Shown piece by piece: positions 34,277 through 44,871 of a DNA stretch of 64,000 nucleotides. Position 1 is the first letter of the stretch, and every line of letters begins with the position of its first letter. This DNA is from Azolla caroliniana. Lineage: Eukaryota > Polypodiophyta. Below the pieces are notes generated by a model that was given only the letters and a program-made list of their open reading frames with translations, was not told where the DNA came from and did not search any database. The stretch lies in contig JBHGNT010000014.1 of NCBI GenBank assembly GCA_043228905.1, forward strand, positions 12,958,001 through 13,022,000. Reading direction: 5' to 3'. A program made the position numbers and the translations under genes.

Positions 34277-34894
34277 TGTTGGGATTACGGTCCCTCCGGA
34301 TGGGATGGTCGGATGTCCGGGAATCGGGAACGAAGACCCGGCTACGGAGCCGGATGACGAAGACCCCGGCTACGGAGCCGGATGATGAAAACCCCGGCTA
34401 CGGAGCCGGATGACGTATGTACCCGGAGAGAGATCCGGATGCGGGGACATATTTGTGAATATGTTTGCCAAGGGCCCTTGAGGCTATATTTGTAAATAGC
34501 CCGAAAGTCATATGTGTATAAATATGACTTAGGGCAAACAGTTTTGTTGTTGTTGCTCATTTTATCTGTTTTCCACTTAGAGGGAGCGAAGTGAGAGCAG
34601 CCGAGAGAGAGAGAGAGAGAGAAAGGAAGAGGTCGACGCCTCTGTGTAATACCGCCGCCTGTGGCGAGGACAGCGAGCTCAAGGTCGTCGCCTTGCAGCT
34701 CGCCATTGTACATTCCCTGCGTATAGTGATAGTTGGAGTCTTGCCCTCCCGTGGTTTTTCCCGTTTAGGGTTTTCCACGCTAAATCCTGTGGATTCGAAT
34801 CTCTCTCTGTGTTTTGGATTTACTGCTGCACTGACTCGTGTTTCCTCGGTTGTGGCCGAGAGGTGAAGGTTTTGAAACCGTCGATTTCCTAACA
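34277..34894 (+). mobile_element. 5' LTR of Copia G3
   Basis: Starts TGTTGGGATTACGG and ends TTTCCTAACA. Three copies of the 28-bp CGGCTACGGAGCCGGATGA unit lie at about 34337-34418. Inverted repeats are at 34447-34464, 34482-34501 and 34506-34529, the last with TATAAATA (34517-34524) in its centre. GA microsatellite near 34603-34624. Confidence 0.95.
34506..34529 (+). promoter_or_regulatory. TATA box inside an inverted repeat, LTR G3
   Basis: AGTCATAT-GTGTATAA-ATATGACT: 8-bp perfect arms around an 8-base loop with the TATA box. The same structure occurs in the G2 LTR (26139-26162) and, with changed but still complementary arms, in the G4 LTR (44314-44337). Confidence 0.6.
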
Positions 34895-34897
34895 ATC

Positions 34898-34909
34898 TGG
34901 TATCAGAGC
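34898..34909 (+). other. Primer-binding site of G3
   Basis: TGGTATCAGAGC, exact initiator-Met type. Confidence 0.95.
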
Positions 34910-34925
34910 GACTGCAGTGCAGACA

Positions 34926-37900
34926 ATGGAAGGCGGCAGCAGCGGGCAGCCGGGGATGATGGTGCTGAATGCGCAGAACTACGCCGACTGGAAGATAAAG
35001 ATGGAGGATCTGCTCATTGTTCGGGACCTGTATGAACCGATCGACAGGTCGGAAATACCCAAGGGGGTACTTGAGACGGAATGGAGGCTTCTGAACCGGA
35101 AAGCCGTTGCAACCATTCGGCAATACGTCGACGTGAGCGTTCTACAACATGTGGCGAACGACACCAACGCATATGAGATGTGGCGGAAGCTGTCGGGCCT
35201 CTACGAGAGGAAGAATGCGTTGAACCGGACCTCCCTGATGAGGAAGATAGTGAACCTCAAGTACCGGGACGGCGAGACTATGGTGGAACACGTAAGCACG
35301 TTCATGGGACTCGTGAACCAGCTTGCGGCGATCAAGTTCCCGTTGGAGGATGCAATGCAAGCCATCATCCTGATGTGTACATTGCCGGAAAGCTGGGAGG
35401 ACTTGGTGGTGACTCTCAGCACCTCCTGCACCGAAGATAACTTGTCTCTACAAACGGTAAAGACAAGCATTTTGAACGAAGAAGCGCGTCGGAGAGATAA
35501 AGAACCAGCCTCCGATCCGAAGATGCTGCTTACCGAATCGGATCGGGGAAGACAACGGAACCGGAGTCCGCAAAGACGGGAGAAGTCGGGGACCCGGTCG
35601 CAGTCAAGAGGAAGGCCCACATGCTTCCACTGTGGGAAGCCGGGGCACTTCCGGAAGAATTGTCGGCATTACCGAAAAGACAACGGAGCCGACGACACCG
35701 ATTCGAAGAAGTCTTCGGAACGGAACGGTGCTTACCGGGGAGCCACGGACCGGAATGGTTCGGATCGGCGAGGGCAGGACCGGAAAGGAACGACGGCACT
35801 CGCGGCAAGTGAAGAGGAGATCATGCTCATCATCGAAGAAGGTGAACTAAACATTGCCGGCGATGAGACTACCTGGGTGGTCGATTCCGGAGCATCGTTC
35901 CACCTGACCCCGGAAAGAAGATACTTCTCATCCTACACAGCCGGTGAGCATGGCTGTGTTCGGATGGGAAATGAAGGTACGTGCCGGATTGCCGGCATAG
36001 GAGACGTGTGGTTGACAACCTCGACCGGATGCAAAATGTTGTTGAAGGATGTCCGACACGTTCCGGAGGTTCGATTGAACCTGATTTCGGCCGGGAGGCT
36101 AGACGATGAAGGCTACACAGGTAGCATCCGGAACTGCGTAATGAAGTTCAGCAAGGGGAGCCTGATAGTGGCTCGGGCCCGGAAAGTCAACACACTGTAC
36201 CTTATGAATGCCTGGTTGTGTCCGGAGGAGTTGAACGTGGCAGCCGACACTGCCGCTGAGCTGTGGCACAAGAGACTGTGCCACATGAGTGAGAAGGGGA
36301 TGAAGAGGCTTGCAGAAGACAACCTTATTCCAGTGAAGCACGTGCACCTGGAGAAGTCCACCGATTGCCTGGCCGGTAAGCAGAACCGAACCTCCTTCCA
36401 CTCAAGGCCACCGACGAGACGTAGCGCACCATTGGAGTTGGTGCACACTGACGTGTGTCAAGTAGAAACGAAGTCACATGGCGGAGCCCAGTACTTCGTG
36501 ACATTCATTGATGACCACAGCCGGAAGCTGTGGACGGAACCGTTGAAGACAAAGGACCAAGTGTTGTGCGTCTTCAAAGAACTCCACGCGAGAGTGGAAA
36601 GGGAATCCGGCAAGAAGCTGAAAGCGATACGAGCGGATAACGGAGGGGAATACCGGGGGCAGTTCGAGGAGTACTGTCGCTCGAAGGGAATCCGGCTCGA
36701 GTTTACTGTGCCGAAGACGCCGGAACTGAACGGGCTGGCCGAGAGGAGGACCCGGACCATAATGGAGAGGGTCCGGAGTATGCTGGCGCATGCGAAATTA
36801 CCCAAGGGGTTTTGGGCTGAGGCAATGTCGACGGCGACATACGTGATAAACAGATCACCCTCAGTACCTTTGGACGGAGACACGCCGCAGAGAGTGTGGA
36901 CCGGTAGGGAAGTATCCTACCGGCATCTGAAGGTGTTCGGGTGTCTCGCATATGTGCATGTGGCAAAGGACCGGAGAGGAAAGCTAGATCCAAAGACCCG
37001 GCCATGCATATTCCTCGGTTACGGCGATGACGAGTTCGGCTACCGAGTATGGGACCCGGTCGACAAAAAGATATTTTGGAGTCGTGATATCATCTTCATG
37101 GAGGACAAGACACTCGCCGACTGGGAGTCGGAGAAGAAGATGAAAAGCTCCAAGTCGACCGGTGAGGATCAACTCTACGAGGAGCAGTCCCGACCGGCAA
37201 GGGACCGGTTAGCACTCGAGGATCCGGCCGAGGACGGTGAAGAAACAGAACCGGCCGAGGAAGATGAAACTGATACCGGAACCGGCCCCGATCCCGAAAT
37301 GGATTCGGATAAAGAGGAAACGGAGGAGCCGGTTACCGAAGCTCCGGAACAGAGATATCCTCTAAGAGAGAGAAGGCCCCCCCGGAGATTTCCGGAACCA
37401 GAGCACGTGCTGCTGACCGACGAGGGGGAGCCGGAGAGTTTTGAAGAAGCAAAGCTTGACACCCATAGCCGCAGGTGGTTAAGTGCCATGCAGGAGGAGA
37501 TGGATTCCCTGCATGAGAACCACACATATGAACTTGTGGAGTTGCCGAAAGGAAAGCGGGCACTTCGAAACAAGTGGGTGTTCAAGCTGAAACCGGGAGA
37601 TGCCGGAAATCCCCCGAGATACAAAGCCAGGATCGTGGTGAAGGGGTTCCAGCAGAAGAAGGGCGTCGACTTCGACGAGATATTTGCCCCGGTAGTGAAG
37701 ATGACCTCCATCCGGACGGTGCTGAGCATAGCGGCAAGCATGGACCTCGAGGTAGAACAGATGGACGTGAAAACGGCATTCCTTCACGGTGACCTCGAAG
37801 AAGAGATCTACATGCAGCAACCGGAAGGATTCGAGAAGAAAGGGAAGGAGCACCTGGTATGCCGGTTGAAGAAGAGCCTTTACGGACTGAAGCAGGCTCC

Positions 37901-38999
37901 CCGGCAATGGTATCGGAAGTTCGACTCTTTCATGACCGACGAAGGGTACCACAAAACGCAGTCCGATCACTGCGTGTTTGTGAAGAAGTTCGAAGGAGGA
38001 GAGTTCCTAATACTCCTCCTGTACGTGGACGACATGTTGATCGTCGGACGGGACCAGGTCAAGATACGGATGCTGAAGAAAGCGCTTCACCGAACCTTCT
38101 CAATGAAGGACCTGGGTCCGGCGAGGCAAATACTAGGGATGCACATCATCCGGGACCGGAAGAAGAAGCAGTTGTGGCTGTCACAGGAGAAGTACGTGAC
38201 AAAGGTGCTTCACCGGTTCAACATGTCGGAAGCAAGACCGGTCGGGTCAACCCTCCCGGCAAACTGCAAGTTGTCCAGCAAGCAAAGCCCCAAGACAAAG
38301 GCTGCAAAGAAGGACATGATGAAAGTACCATACGCCTCTGCCGTCGGAAGCTTGATGTACGCAATGGTGTGTACAAGACCGGACATAGGATATGCAGTCG
38401 GAGTGGTTAGCCGGTACATGAGCAATCCCGGCAAAGAACACTGGAACGCGGCCAAGTGGATAATGTGATACCTGAAGGGCACGGCAAACGTGTGCCTCCG
38501 ATTCGGCTCCGGTAAGCCCGAACTCGACGGCTTTACCGATTCGAATATGTCGGCTGATGCAGATACCAGCCGGTCCACATCAGGGTATGTGATGACGTAT
38601 GCAGGGGGAGCTGTTTCGTGGCAGTCGAGGCTGCAGAAGACGGTTGCATTGTCAACCACGGAGGCGGAGTACATAGCGGTTGTTGAAGCCGGCAAGGAAA
38701 TGATATGGATGAAGGACTTCATTAGAGAGCTCGGTATCCGGCAGGAGGAGTACCGACTCTACTGCGACAGTCAGAGTGCCATCCACCTTGCGAAGAACGC
38801 GGCCTATCACTCCCGGACGAAGCACATCCAGCGAAGATATCACTGGATCCGGGAAAGGATAGAAGACCAGGAGTTCGTGCTGACGAAGATCCACACGGAC
38901 GAGAACGGGTCAGATATGCTGACCAAAGTGCTCACACCCGACAAGCTGGAAGCGTGCCGGAAGAGGGTCGGACTGGAAAGACATCCCATGCCGAAGTGA
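34926..38999 (+). CDS. gag-pol: Copia G3 gag-pol polyprotein (Tnt1-like), one in-frame stop
   Basis: 1,357 codons from ATG 34926, the first ATG after the PBS. Gag is residues 1 to about 290, with zinc knuckle CFHCGKPGHFRKNC at 233. The protease VVDSGASFHLTP has its Asp at 320. The pre-integrase finger starts at WHKRLCHMSEK (about 447); one zinc ligand there is Ser (EKSTDCLAGK, residue 478) where G1, G2 and B have Cys. Integrase acidic residues are Asp 509, Asp 571 (DNGGEYRGQF) and the Glu of LAER about 35 residues later. RT opens ALRNKWVFKLKPGDAG near 879, with active site LLYVDDMLIVG at about 1031. RNase H includes STTEAEYIAVVEAGKE and CDSQSAIHLAKN. Codon 1181 is TGA (38466-38468) where relatives have CGN or CGT Arg. 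Otherwise the reading frame is fully open. Confidence 0.97.
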
Positions 39000-39009
39000 A
39001 GGGGGAGTT
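38999..39009 (+). other. Polypurine tract of G3
   Basis: AAGGGGGAGTT, starting at the last base of the stop codon and touching the 3' LTR. Confidence 0.9.
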
Positions 39010-39599
39010 TGTTGGGATTACGGTCCCTCCGGATGGGATGGTCGGATGTCCGGGAATCGGGAACGAAGACCCGGCTACGGAGCCGGATGACGAAAACCCC
39101 GGCTACGGAGCCGGATGACGTATGTACCCGGAGAGAGATCCGGATGCGGGGACATATTTGTGAATATGTTTGCCAAGGGCCCTTGAGGCTATATTTGTAA
39201 ATAGCCCGAAAGTCATATGTGTATAAATATGACTTAGGGCAAACAGTTTTGTTGTTGTTGCTCATTTTATCTGTTTTCCACTTAGAGGGAGCGAAGTGAG
39301 AGCAGCCGAGAGAGAGAGAGAGAGAGAAAGGAAGAGGTCGACGCCTCTGTGTAATACCGCCGCCTGTGGCGAGGACAGCGAGCTCAAGGTCGTCGCCTTG
39401 CAGCTCGCCATTGTACATTCCCTGCGTATAGTGATAGTTGGAGTCTTGCACTCCCGTGGTTTTTCCCGTTTAGGGTTTTCCACGCTAAATCCTGTGCATT
39501 CGAGTCTCTCTCTGTGTTTTGGATTTACTGCTGCACTGACTCGTGTTTCCTCGGTTGTGGCCGAGAGGTGAAGGTTTTGAAACCGTCAATTTCCTAACA
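39010..39599 (+). mobile_element. 3' LTR of Copia G3
   Basis: 590 bp; two copies of the 28-bp unit instead of three. Other differences from the 5' LTR include GCACTCCCG for GCCCTCCCG, TGCATTCGAG for TGGATTCGAA and GTCAATTT for GTCGATTT. Confidence 0.95.
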
Positions 39600-39604
39600 T
39601 ATCA

Positions 39605-40560
39605 ATACTATAAACAATGTGATCTATGTTAACGTTTGGGGCAACCTACAGAGCTCGCAAGAAGGCCTCACTAACTAGTACTTCCGCTTGACCTGTTCCA
39701 AAAATGGGGTCTCGATTTTGTCTGTCCTTTTACGCTGACATCAGCATGAACAGGCAACAAATACATGCTTGTGGCCACAGATTACTACACAAACTGGGTC
39801 GAAGCCAAACCGTTAAGGGACAATACTGCGACGTCCACGGAAAAATTCCTTTATGAACACATCTAGTACCGTTTTGGTTGCCCAATAGAGCTCATAAGCG
39901 ATCAAGGGAGCCATTTCTTGAATTTGGTCATCCACAAACTCACGCACCATAACGCTGTAGTACACAAGAAGAGTACGCCATATTACCCACAGAAAAATAG
40001 GCTAGCAGAATCCACGAACAAGATGCTACAGAATATCCTGAAAAAGATAATGAATGAGAATAGAATAGATTGGTACACAAAGCTGCACAGTGCGTTGTGA
40101 GCATACTGAACAAGTTACAAAACAAGTATACAGTCCACGCCTTTACGGTTAACGTTTAGGTTAGAGGCCGTAATGCCCATCAAATTCCAGGTGCCCAATT
40201 TGCGGATTCAAGTACGCGACAGATTGTCGGAAGGCTAGTCCGAGCAAATTTGGCTGCAATAACTGCTCGAACTAGGTGAAGCTCAGGTTCGCAGCATGGC
40301 CATATTAGAACAAGAGCAACGACGACGTAAGGCGTTCGTAGATCGACATCGGGACAGACGAGAGAAAGACATCAAGGTTGGGAAAGCCGTACTAGTCTTT
40401 CAAACGCGCATGGGGCCAATGCTAGGAAAGTTACGATTCCATTAGACAGGGCCATATTGGATAACTGGGGTAGAAAATGGGACCTTTCAGTTAGATACAC
40501 TTGCTGGAGAAGTGTTATGCCAAAAAGTGAACGGATTTTGATTGAAGCCTTACCTAGGAT
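39605..40560 (+). pseudogene. pol: Element I integrase
   Basis: Starts inside the zinc finger (YYKQCDLC), then [34 protein letters not shown] and STPYYPQKNRLAESTNK with the D/D/E positions. The C-terminal part is GKAVLVFQTRMGPMLGKLRF. Stops appear at CAG/CAA/TGG-derived sites. It matches the integrase of E (55379-56523) and C (18140-19330); there is no chromodomain. Confidence 0.85.
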
Positions 40561-40954
40561 CTATGCCCCCAAATCCATTTCCCACCGTAACAGACATGGC
40601 GGATGTATCCCACGGGTAATAAATGTAACAATAATGTTGTACCTATAGTTGGGACCAACGGGTAATAAATGTAACAATAATGTTGTTCCAATAAGCGTTG
40701 GAAAGAAAGAAAAGAAGATAAAATAAGAGAAGATATCCACGACTACTAAAAGGACTTTATTCATGCACAAGTCCCAAAACAAGAACACGTGTCGCCACGA
40801 TGTCACACATGCCTATGAACTCTAATGCACCAAAAGAAGGAAACAGAAGGTTTTCTGCACATTATAGAAAATAACCTCCAGCCTTCTACTCTCCTCGTTC
40901 CCCTCGCTCTCCTCGTGCTCCTCGTTCTCTTGCATACCGCAGGTACCACGCACA
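40561..40954. other. Spacer between integrase and 3' ORF of element I
   Basis: No gene. Contains two copies of GGGTAATAAATGTAACAATA followed by ATGTTG (40615 and 40661). An ACACGTGTC stretch near 40786 and ATGTCACACATGCC lie at the place where C and E carry a TATTTAAAG box, but no TATA is seen here. A C/T-rich CTCCTCGTTCTCCTCG repeat is at 40890-40935. Confidence 0.5.
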
Positions 40955-42850
40955 ATGCAACTCACGTGCTTCACCCATCCAGCTCTCTCCGCACAAACCT
41001 TGTCCACCCACAATGTCGATCATCATCTCGGCAGCCTTGGCAGATGGCTCTTGGAAAAGGTGTTTGATGGGTACATCCGGGTAGTAGAAGCAGCATCGCA
41101 CCTCGATGCAGTAGACATCGCCAGGAAGCTCAACATTGACACGCTCAACATTGACCGACTCCGTGTAGAACTCTGCCAATCATTAGAAAGAGAAGCGGAT
41201 ATCAGGGCCAAAGGAAGAAGGGCGGCCAAAGCACTTGAGGATAAGCTCGATGTAGAGATAACAACCCATCTCAACACAAAAGAAGAAAAGAGAAAGTTGC
41301 AGGACGAAGCAAAGAAGACGGTGGCCGTCATTGAGGGGCTCCTCAAGTTAATAGAAAGGAAGAAAGCATGGTACGATGAACAGATCATGCATGAACGTGA
41401 ACAAATACATCAGGTGGAAATCCTTCTTAACAATGAAATGGGATTAGATATGGGCAAAGATGAAGAGCTGCTATGAGGAAGCAACGACGGCCAATAAGCG
41501 TAAAATCAAGAAGGCCCAGGATGAAGCGCAAGCCCGTGCTCAAATGCTAACGGACAATGTCTGCGTCCACCTTCAAACAAATCCTGAGCGGTTTACATCG
41601 CAATTGAAAGCGGCATTGGACAAAGGATGGGCGGCGTGGACTACGCAAGTAGCGGAATTGCACACTTACCGGGCGGACTGGGAGAACCTTCACAAAGAGG
41701 GCAAAGAATTCTACAAACTAAATGATGGGAGGACCTTGCGCAGGATTATCAAACGCTCGCTGACCAACACAACTAGTTAAAAGAGGAAAAAGATAAATTG
41801 CTGCAAGAAAAAGACAAGTTGCGCTGGATGGCGGAAGGAGAGATTGAACGACTCAAAGAAGAACTCCGACAACAGAAAGATAGAGAAGACCGAGCAAGAG
41901 GTCAAATCAACCGAAGGTTAAATTAGAAGACCGAGGACTTTGCAAGACTGCACTGGGATCACAAACACTTGGCAGCAGAGCCCAAGAAGTTGATGGCGGA
42001 ATATGACTAGCAATAGGAGAAGATAAGAGAACGCTGGAATGAAGTAACCAAGAAAATGGAGGCATTGGTCGAAGAACGAATGAAGGCAGTTGAGTCAGCA
42101 AAGTTGCTAGAGGAAGTGGCAAGAGAAAGGACGGTGCTCAACAGAAAACACTATGACGAGATGGAACGAGCAAATTTGGCTTTGAATAGGGTTTAGAGAA
42201 CGTATAAGACCCAATTGCTAGAATATGGAGTGCAAGCATAGGCAACCGCGGACCTAATAAAGAAGTTAAAGGAGGAAAAGCAGGTTGCGGAGGACAAATC
42301 CAAGATGGGGCTCAGCCGGATCTGCACCATTGTGCTAGCATGGAAACAAAGGACAAAGAGTATGATTGGTGAAAGGTCAGTGCAATGGTGGTCAAAATGG
42401 GCACAACAATTGGCAGCTGTGAGGCAGCTGGTGGAACAGTTGGATGATGACCAACTTGCTACACAACTCCAATTTGAGTGGTATGAGCAGGAGCGTAGAC
42501 AGTAGGTGGCATCGCAAATGATGGCGAAAATCAACATAAGTGACGGAGAGCAATCTCCAGAGCAGCCACCGAATGTAGCCGAAACTGGAGGAGGCCAACC
42601 AAACGAAGCCCGAGTGGAGCATCCGGAAGAGGCCAGACCGGAAGAGCTAGCAGAAGCAAAATGGGAGGAACAGGAGAAGCTAAGGAGGAGCAAGAGCCGA
42701 AGGGGCCGAGACCAGTAAAGCCGGGAGCGGATGGAGCCGAAGAGGAGGATCAGGCTAGAGAGCAAGAGCAGCAAGAGCAGAAGTAGATGGACCAACTACT
42801 CGAGGAACCATTGGAACCCCTAGACCAGAGTATTCTGGACATTTAGAAGA
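40955..42850 (+). pseudogene. 3' ORF, I-type N-terminus joined to a coiled-coil C-terminal part
   Basis: The start region reads DGYIRVVEAASHLDAVDIAR, matching the first residues of the N-terminal domain in E and C. Soon after (about 41165) the sequence passes directly into long coiled coil: SLEREADIRAKGRRAAKAL, KLQDEAKKTVAVIEGLLKLI, and later LKEEKDKLLQEKDKL and MEALVEERMKAVESAKLLEE. The conserved block ALDKGWAAWTTQVAELHTYR then HKEGKEFYKLND (41610-41725) matches E at 59520-59630. A Glu/Pro-rich tail and acidic LLEEPLEPLDQSILDI end it. Most of the N-terminal domain and the basic patch are missing. Because the following 3' LTR belongs to C, this may be an I/C recombinant. Frameshifts near 41465 and 41780. 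Confidence 0.65.
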
Positions 42851-42911
42851 TGAGTGAAGGGGTTAAACCGTGGGTTCGACGTACAAGGTACTATCCCACG
42901 GTTGTGCCATG

Positions 42912-43130
42912 TGTTGGCCGGTTAGGCCAAAGTATGAAAGGGGAGTTGATTTTGGGATAAAGGGAGTTGTAATTGGAATTAATTATTATAATTATAAGAT
43001 CGGACAAACAAACCCGGAATCAGTATGCCAATCCGAATCTGGACCGGTTCGTAGCTGGTTGCCGGTTGGCACCTGTTTGTAACACAACTGGATACCTATA
43101 AAAGGGACACGTGAAAAGTCATACATAGTT
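42912..43130 (+). mobile_element. 3' LTR of Ty3 element C, truncated
   Basis: Starts TGTTGGCCGG and matches 13319-13430. It contains TATAAAA at 43097-43103. It stops where the palindromic minisatellite starts at about 43131, before the R/U5 seen at 13450-13691. Confidence 0.7.
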
Positions 43131-43133
43131 TAT

Positions 43134-43620
43134 TAGCTATTTTGGTAGCTAAATAGCTATGCTCATATTCTAAAGTCGCTAATTAGCTATTCTAGTAGGG
43201 GATTAGCTATTCTGGTAGCTAATTAGCTATACTCATAACCAACTAATTAGCTAGTCTGATAGTTAATTAGCTATTGTCATAGGCAACTAATTAGCTATTG
43301 TGGTAGCTAAATAGCTATGTTCGATATTCTTAGGTAGCTAATTAACTATTCTGGTAGTGAATTAGCTAGTATTAGCTAAATTAGTTATTGGCAATCGCTA
43401 TTAAGCTATTACTAGTAGCTAGTTAGATATGATGATATTCTGAGGTAGCTAATTAGCTATTACTGGTAGCTAGATAGCTATGGTCATATTCTGAGGGAGC
43501 TAATTAGCTATTCTGGTAGCTAATTAGCTATTACTGGTAGCTAGTTAGCTATGGTCATATTCTGAGGTAGGTAATTAGCTAGTCTTGTATGATCATATTC
43601 GAAGGTAGCTAGTAAGCTAA
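43134..43620. repeat. Palindromic TAGCTAATTAGCTA minisatellite, block 3
   Basis: About 20 degenerate copies, many as TAGCTAATTAGCTATTCTGG or TAGCTAATTAGCTATTACTG. Some alternate with GGTCATATTCTGAGG to give a higher-order unit of about 60-75 bp (43430-43580). Confidence 0.85.
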
Positions 43621-43624
43621 CTAA

Positions 43625-44151
43625 CTAAGCTCAAAAGTCAAAACAAATGTTGAGATAAATGTAAATACCTGTGGTATGAGATTTGTTCGGTACCTGTCTT
43701 CAGCTAGCTTGCCGATGGAGACTAGACTCCTTTTAAGCTCGGGTATATGTTGGACATAGTGCAACACAATCAAATTGTCATTTGGCAATCGAAATACTAC
43801 TTCACCGATTCTCGCAATTTTGCATTCCTACCCATTCCTACATCGGACAATGTTGTCAGCTCTAGCCGAATAGTTCGAAAAACATTTGATGTCTAGGGAC
43901 ACGTGAAAAGTGCCACGGGAATCCAGCAGCCACATTCGTGTCTTGAACACTGTAAAAGAACTTCTTTGGTCATCAAGTTCTCCAAACAGAGGATTTCTCC
44001 TAATCTACAGCCGAAAATCGGAATGTTGGAGTCAGAATGTCCTGAATTCCGCTCGAATCATTGACTACTCTCCTTTCTTTTAATCAACTAGAAATCAGAA
44101 ACATTGTGACCAAATTTTCTACAATGGGTGTAGAAATCGTTTGGTTGATTA
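43625..44151 (-). pseudogene. Copia element H, gag zinc knuckle and protease fragment
   Basis: The minus strand near 44130-44090 reads THCRKFGHNVSDF, a knuckle that has lost two Cys. Then, toward 43680, comes a Copia protease/pre-integrase stretch: MWLLDSRGTFHVSLD (DSG altered), IARIGEVVFRLPNDNLIVLH and HIPELKRSLVSIGKL. It is cut by G4 at 44152 and ends near the minisatellite. Stops and substitutions show it is old. Confidence 0.7.
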
Positions 44152-44339
44152 TGTTGAGAAATAGGTCCCTCCAGATGAGTCAAACACTGGGTCGGTCGAG
44201 CTTGGGATCGAAGAGATGCGAGACGGATCGGATGTAACTGACCCGGAACCGAATAGAGTCTAGCAAGTATCTGGGAAATAGGACACATTTGTAAATAGGT
44301 TTTTGTGTCAAAAAGTTATCCCAGTATAAAGATAACTAG
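44152..44339 (+). mobile_element. Copia G4 5' LTR, first part
   Basis: Begins TGTTGAGAAATAGGTCCCTCC, related to the G-family start. It retains a degraded CACATTTGTAAATAGG hairpin and AGTTATC-CCAGTATAAA-GATAACT (44314-44337) with TATA in the loop. It ends in the ACTAG TSD of element F; continued at 63552. Confidence 0.8.
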
Positions 44340-44507
44340 TGTCACGGACACACTAAATGCAGACTGGGACGGAGCAGGGACGATGAGGCTATGAGTGACG
44401 GGCTATGAACTTGGACCTAGAAATCACACAAGACCATGAAGACATAAATAAAGATCAAGGAGGCAAGATGGGACAAAATGAGAATACTAGATTGATGTGT
44501 CAATAAC
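44340..44507 (-). mobile_element. Left LTR of element F, part 1
   Basis: TGTCACGGACACAC...GTGTCAATAAC, closely matching 62598-62767 of the right LTR. Interrupted at 44508 by chromovirus D. Confidence 0.85.
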
Positions 44508-44831
44508 TGTCATGATATGGCAAGACTCGAACCCATGACCTTATGTTATATGGGTCGAGCTCTTGACCCTTATACAAACTATTGTAATACGTAGGATATT
44601 ATTTTCATTTAGATAGGAAATTAATGTATATTCTAGATTTCTCTAGAAAATTCTAGAAGCTTCAGGATTGCTCCTGAGAACACTATAAAAGAAGGCACTA
44701 GGCATTATGTTGAACCAAATTGGTTCAACGCTAGTCTTAAGCCTCTTAGCCATTTTGTACTTATCCTTCACATAATATATTAGATGTTATCATCATCTCT
44801 CTCTCTCTCTCTTCCTCACTATCTCTCTTTT

Positions 44832-44871
<40 letters not shown>

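Larger units (their letters stand above)
34277..39599 (+). mobile_element. Copia element G3, complete and young
   Basis: 5,323 bp. TSD TATCA at 34272-34276 and 39600-39604, inside the integrase zinc finger of element I; removal joins KDAY to QYYKQCDLC. LTRs of 618 and 590 bp differ by one 28-bp unit and only a handful of substitutions by eye. The coding region has one in-frame stop. It is the most recently inserted large element in the window. Confidence 0.97.
13319..43130 (+). mobile_element. Ty3/Gypsy element C, host of nested elements I, G1, G2 and G3
   Basis: Outer boundaries are the 5' LTR at 13319-13691 and the 3' LTR at 42912-43130, which share about 110 bp of clear similarity at their starts. 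Own sequence: gag, protease, RT, RNase H and integrase from 13730 to 19330, and the first part of a 3' ORF at 19662-20588. There element I interrupts it; the remaining C sequence after I is probably the 3' end of the ORF near 42850 plus the LTR. Both flanks are the same palindromic minisatellite. No clean TSD is left, because the 3' LTR is truncated. Confidence 0.65.

Noticed and set aside
43134-43620. Regularly spaced palindromic repeats, considered as a CRISPR array
   Set aside because: Plant nuclear context, repeats and spacers both degenerate, spacers not unique, no cas genes.
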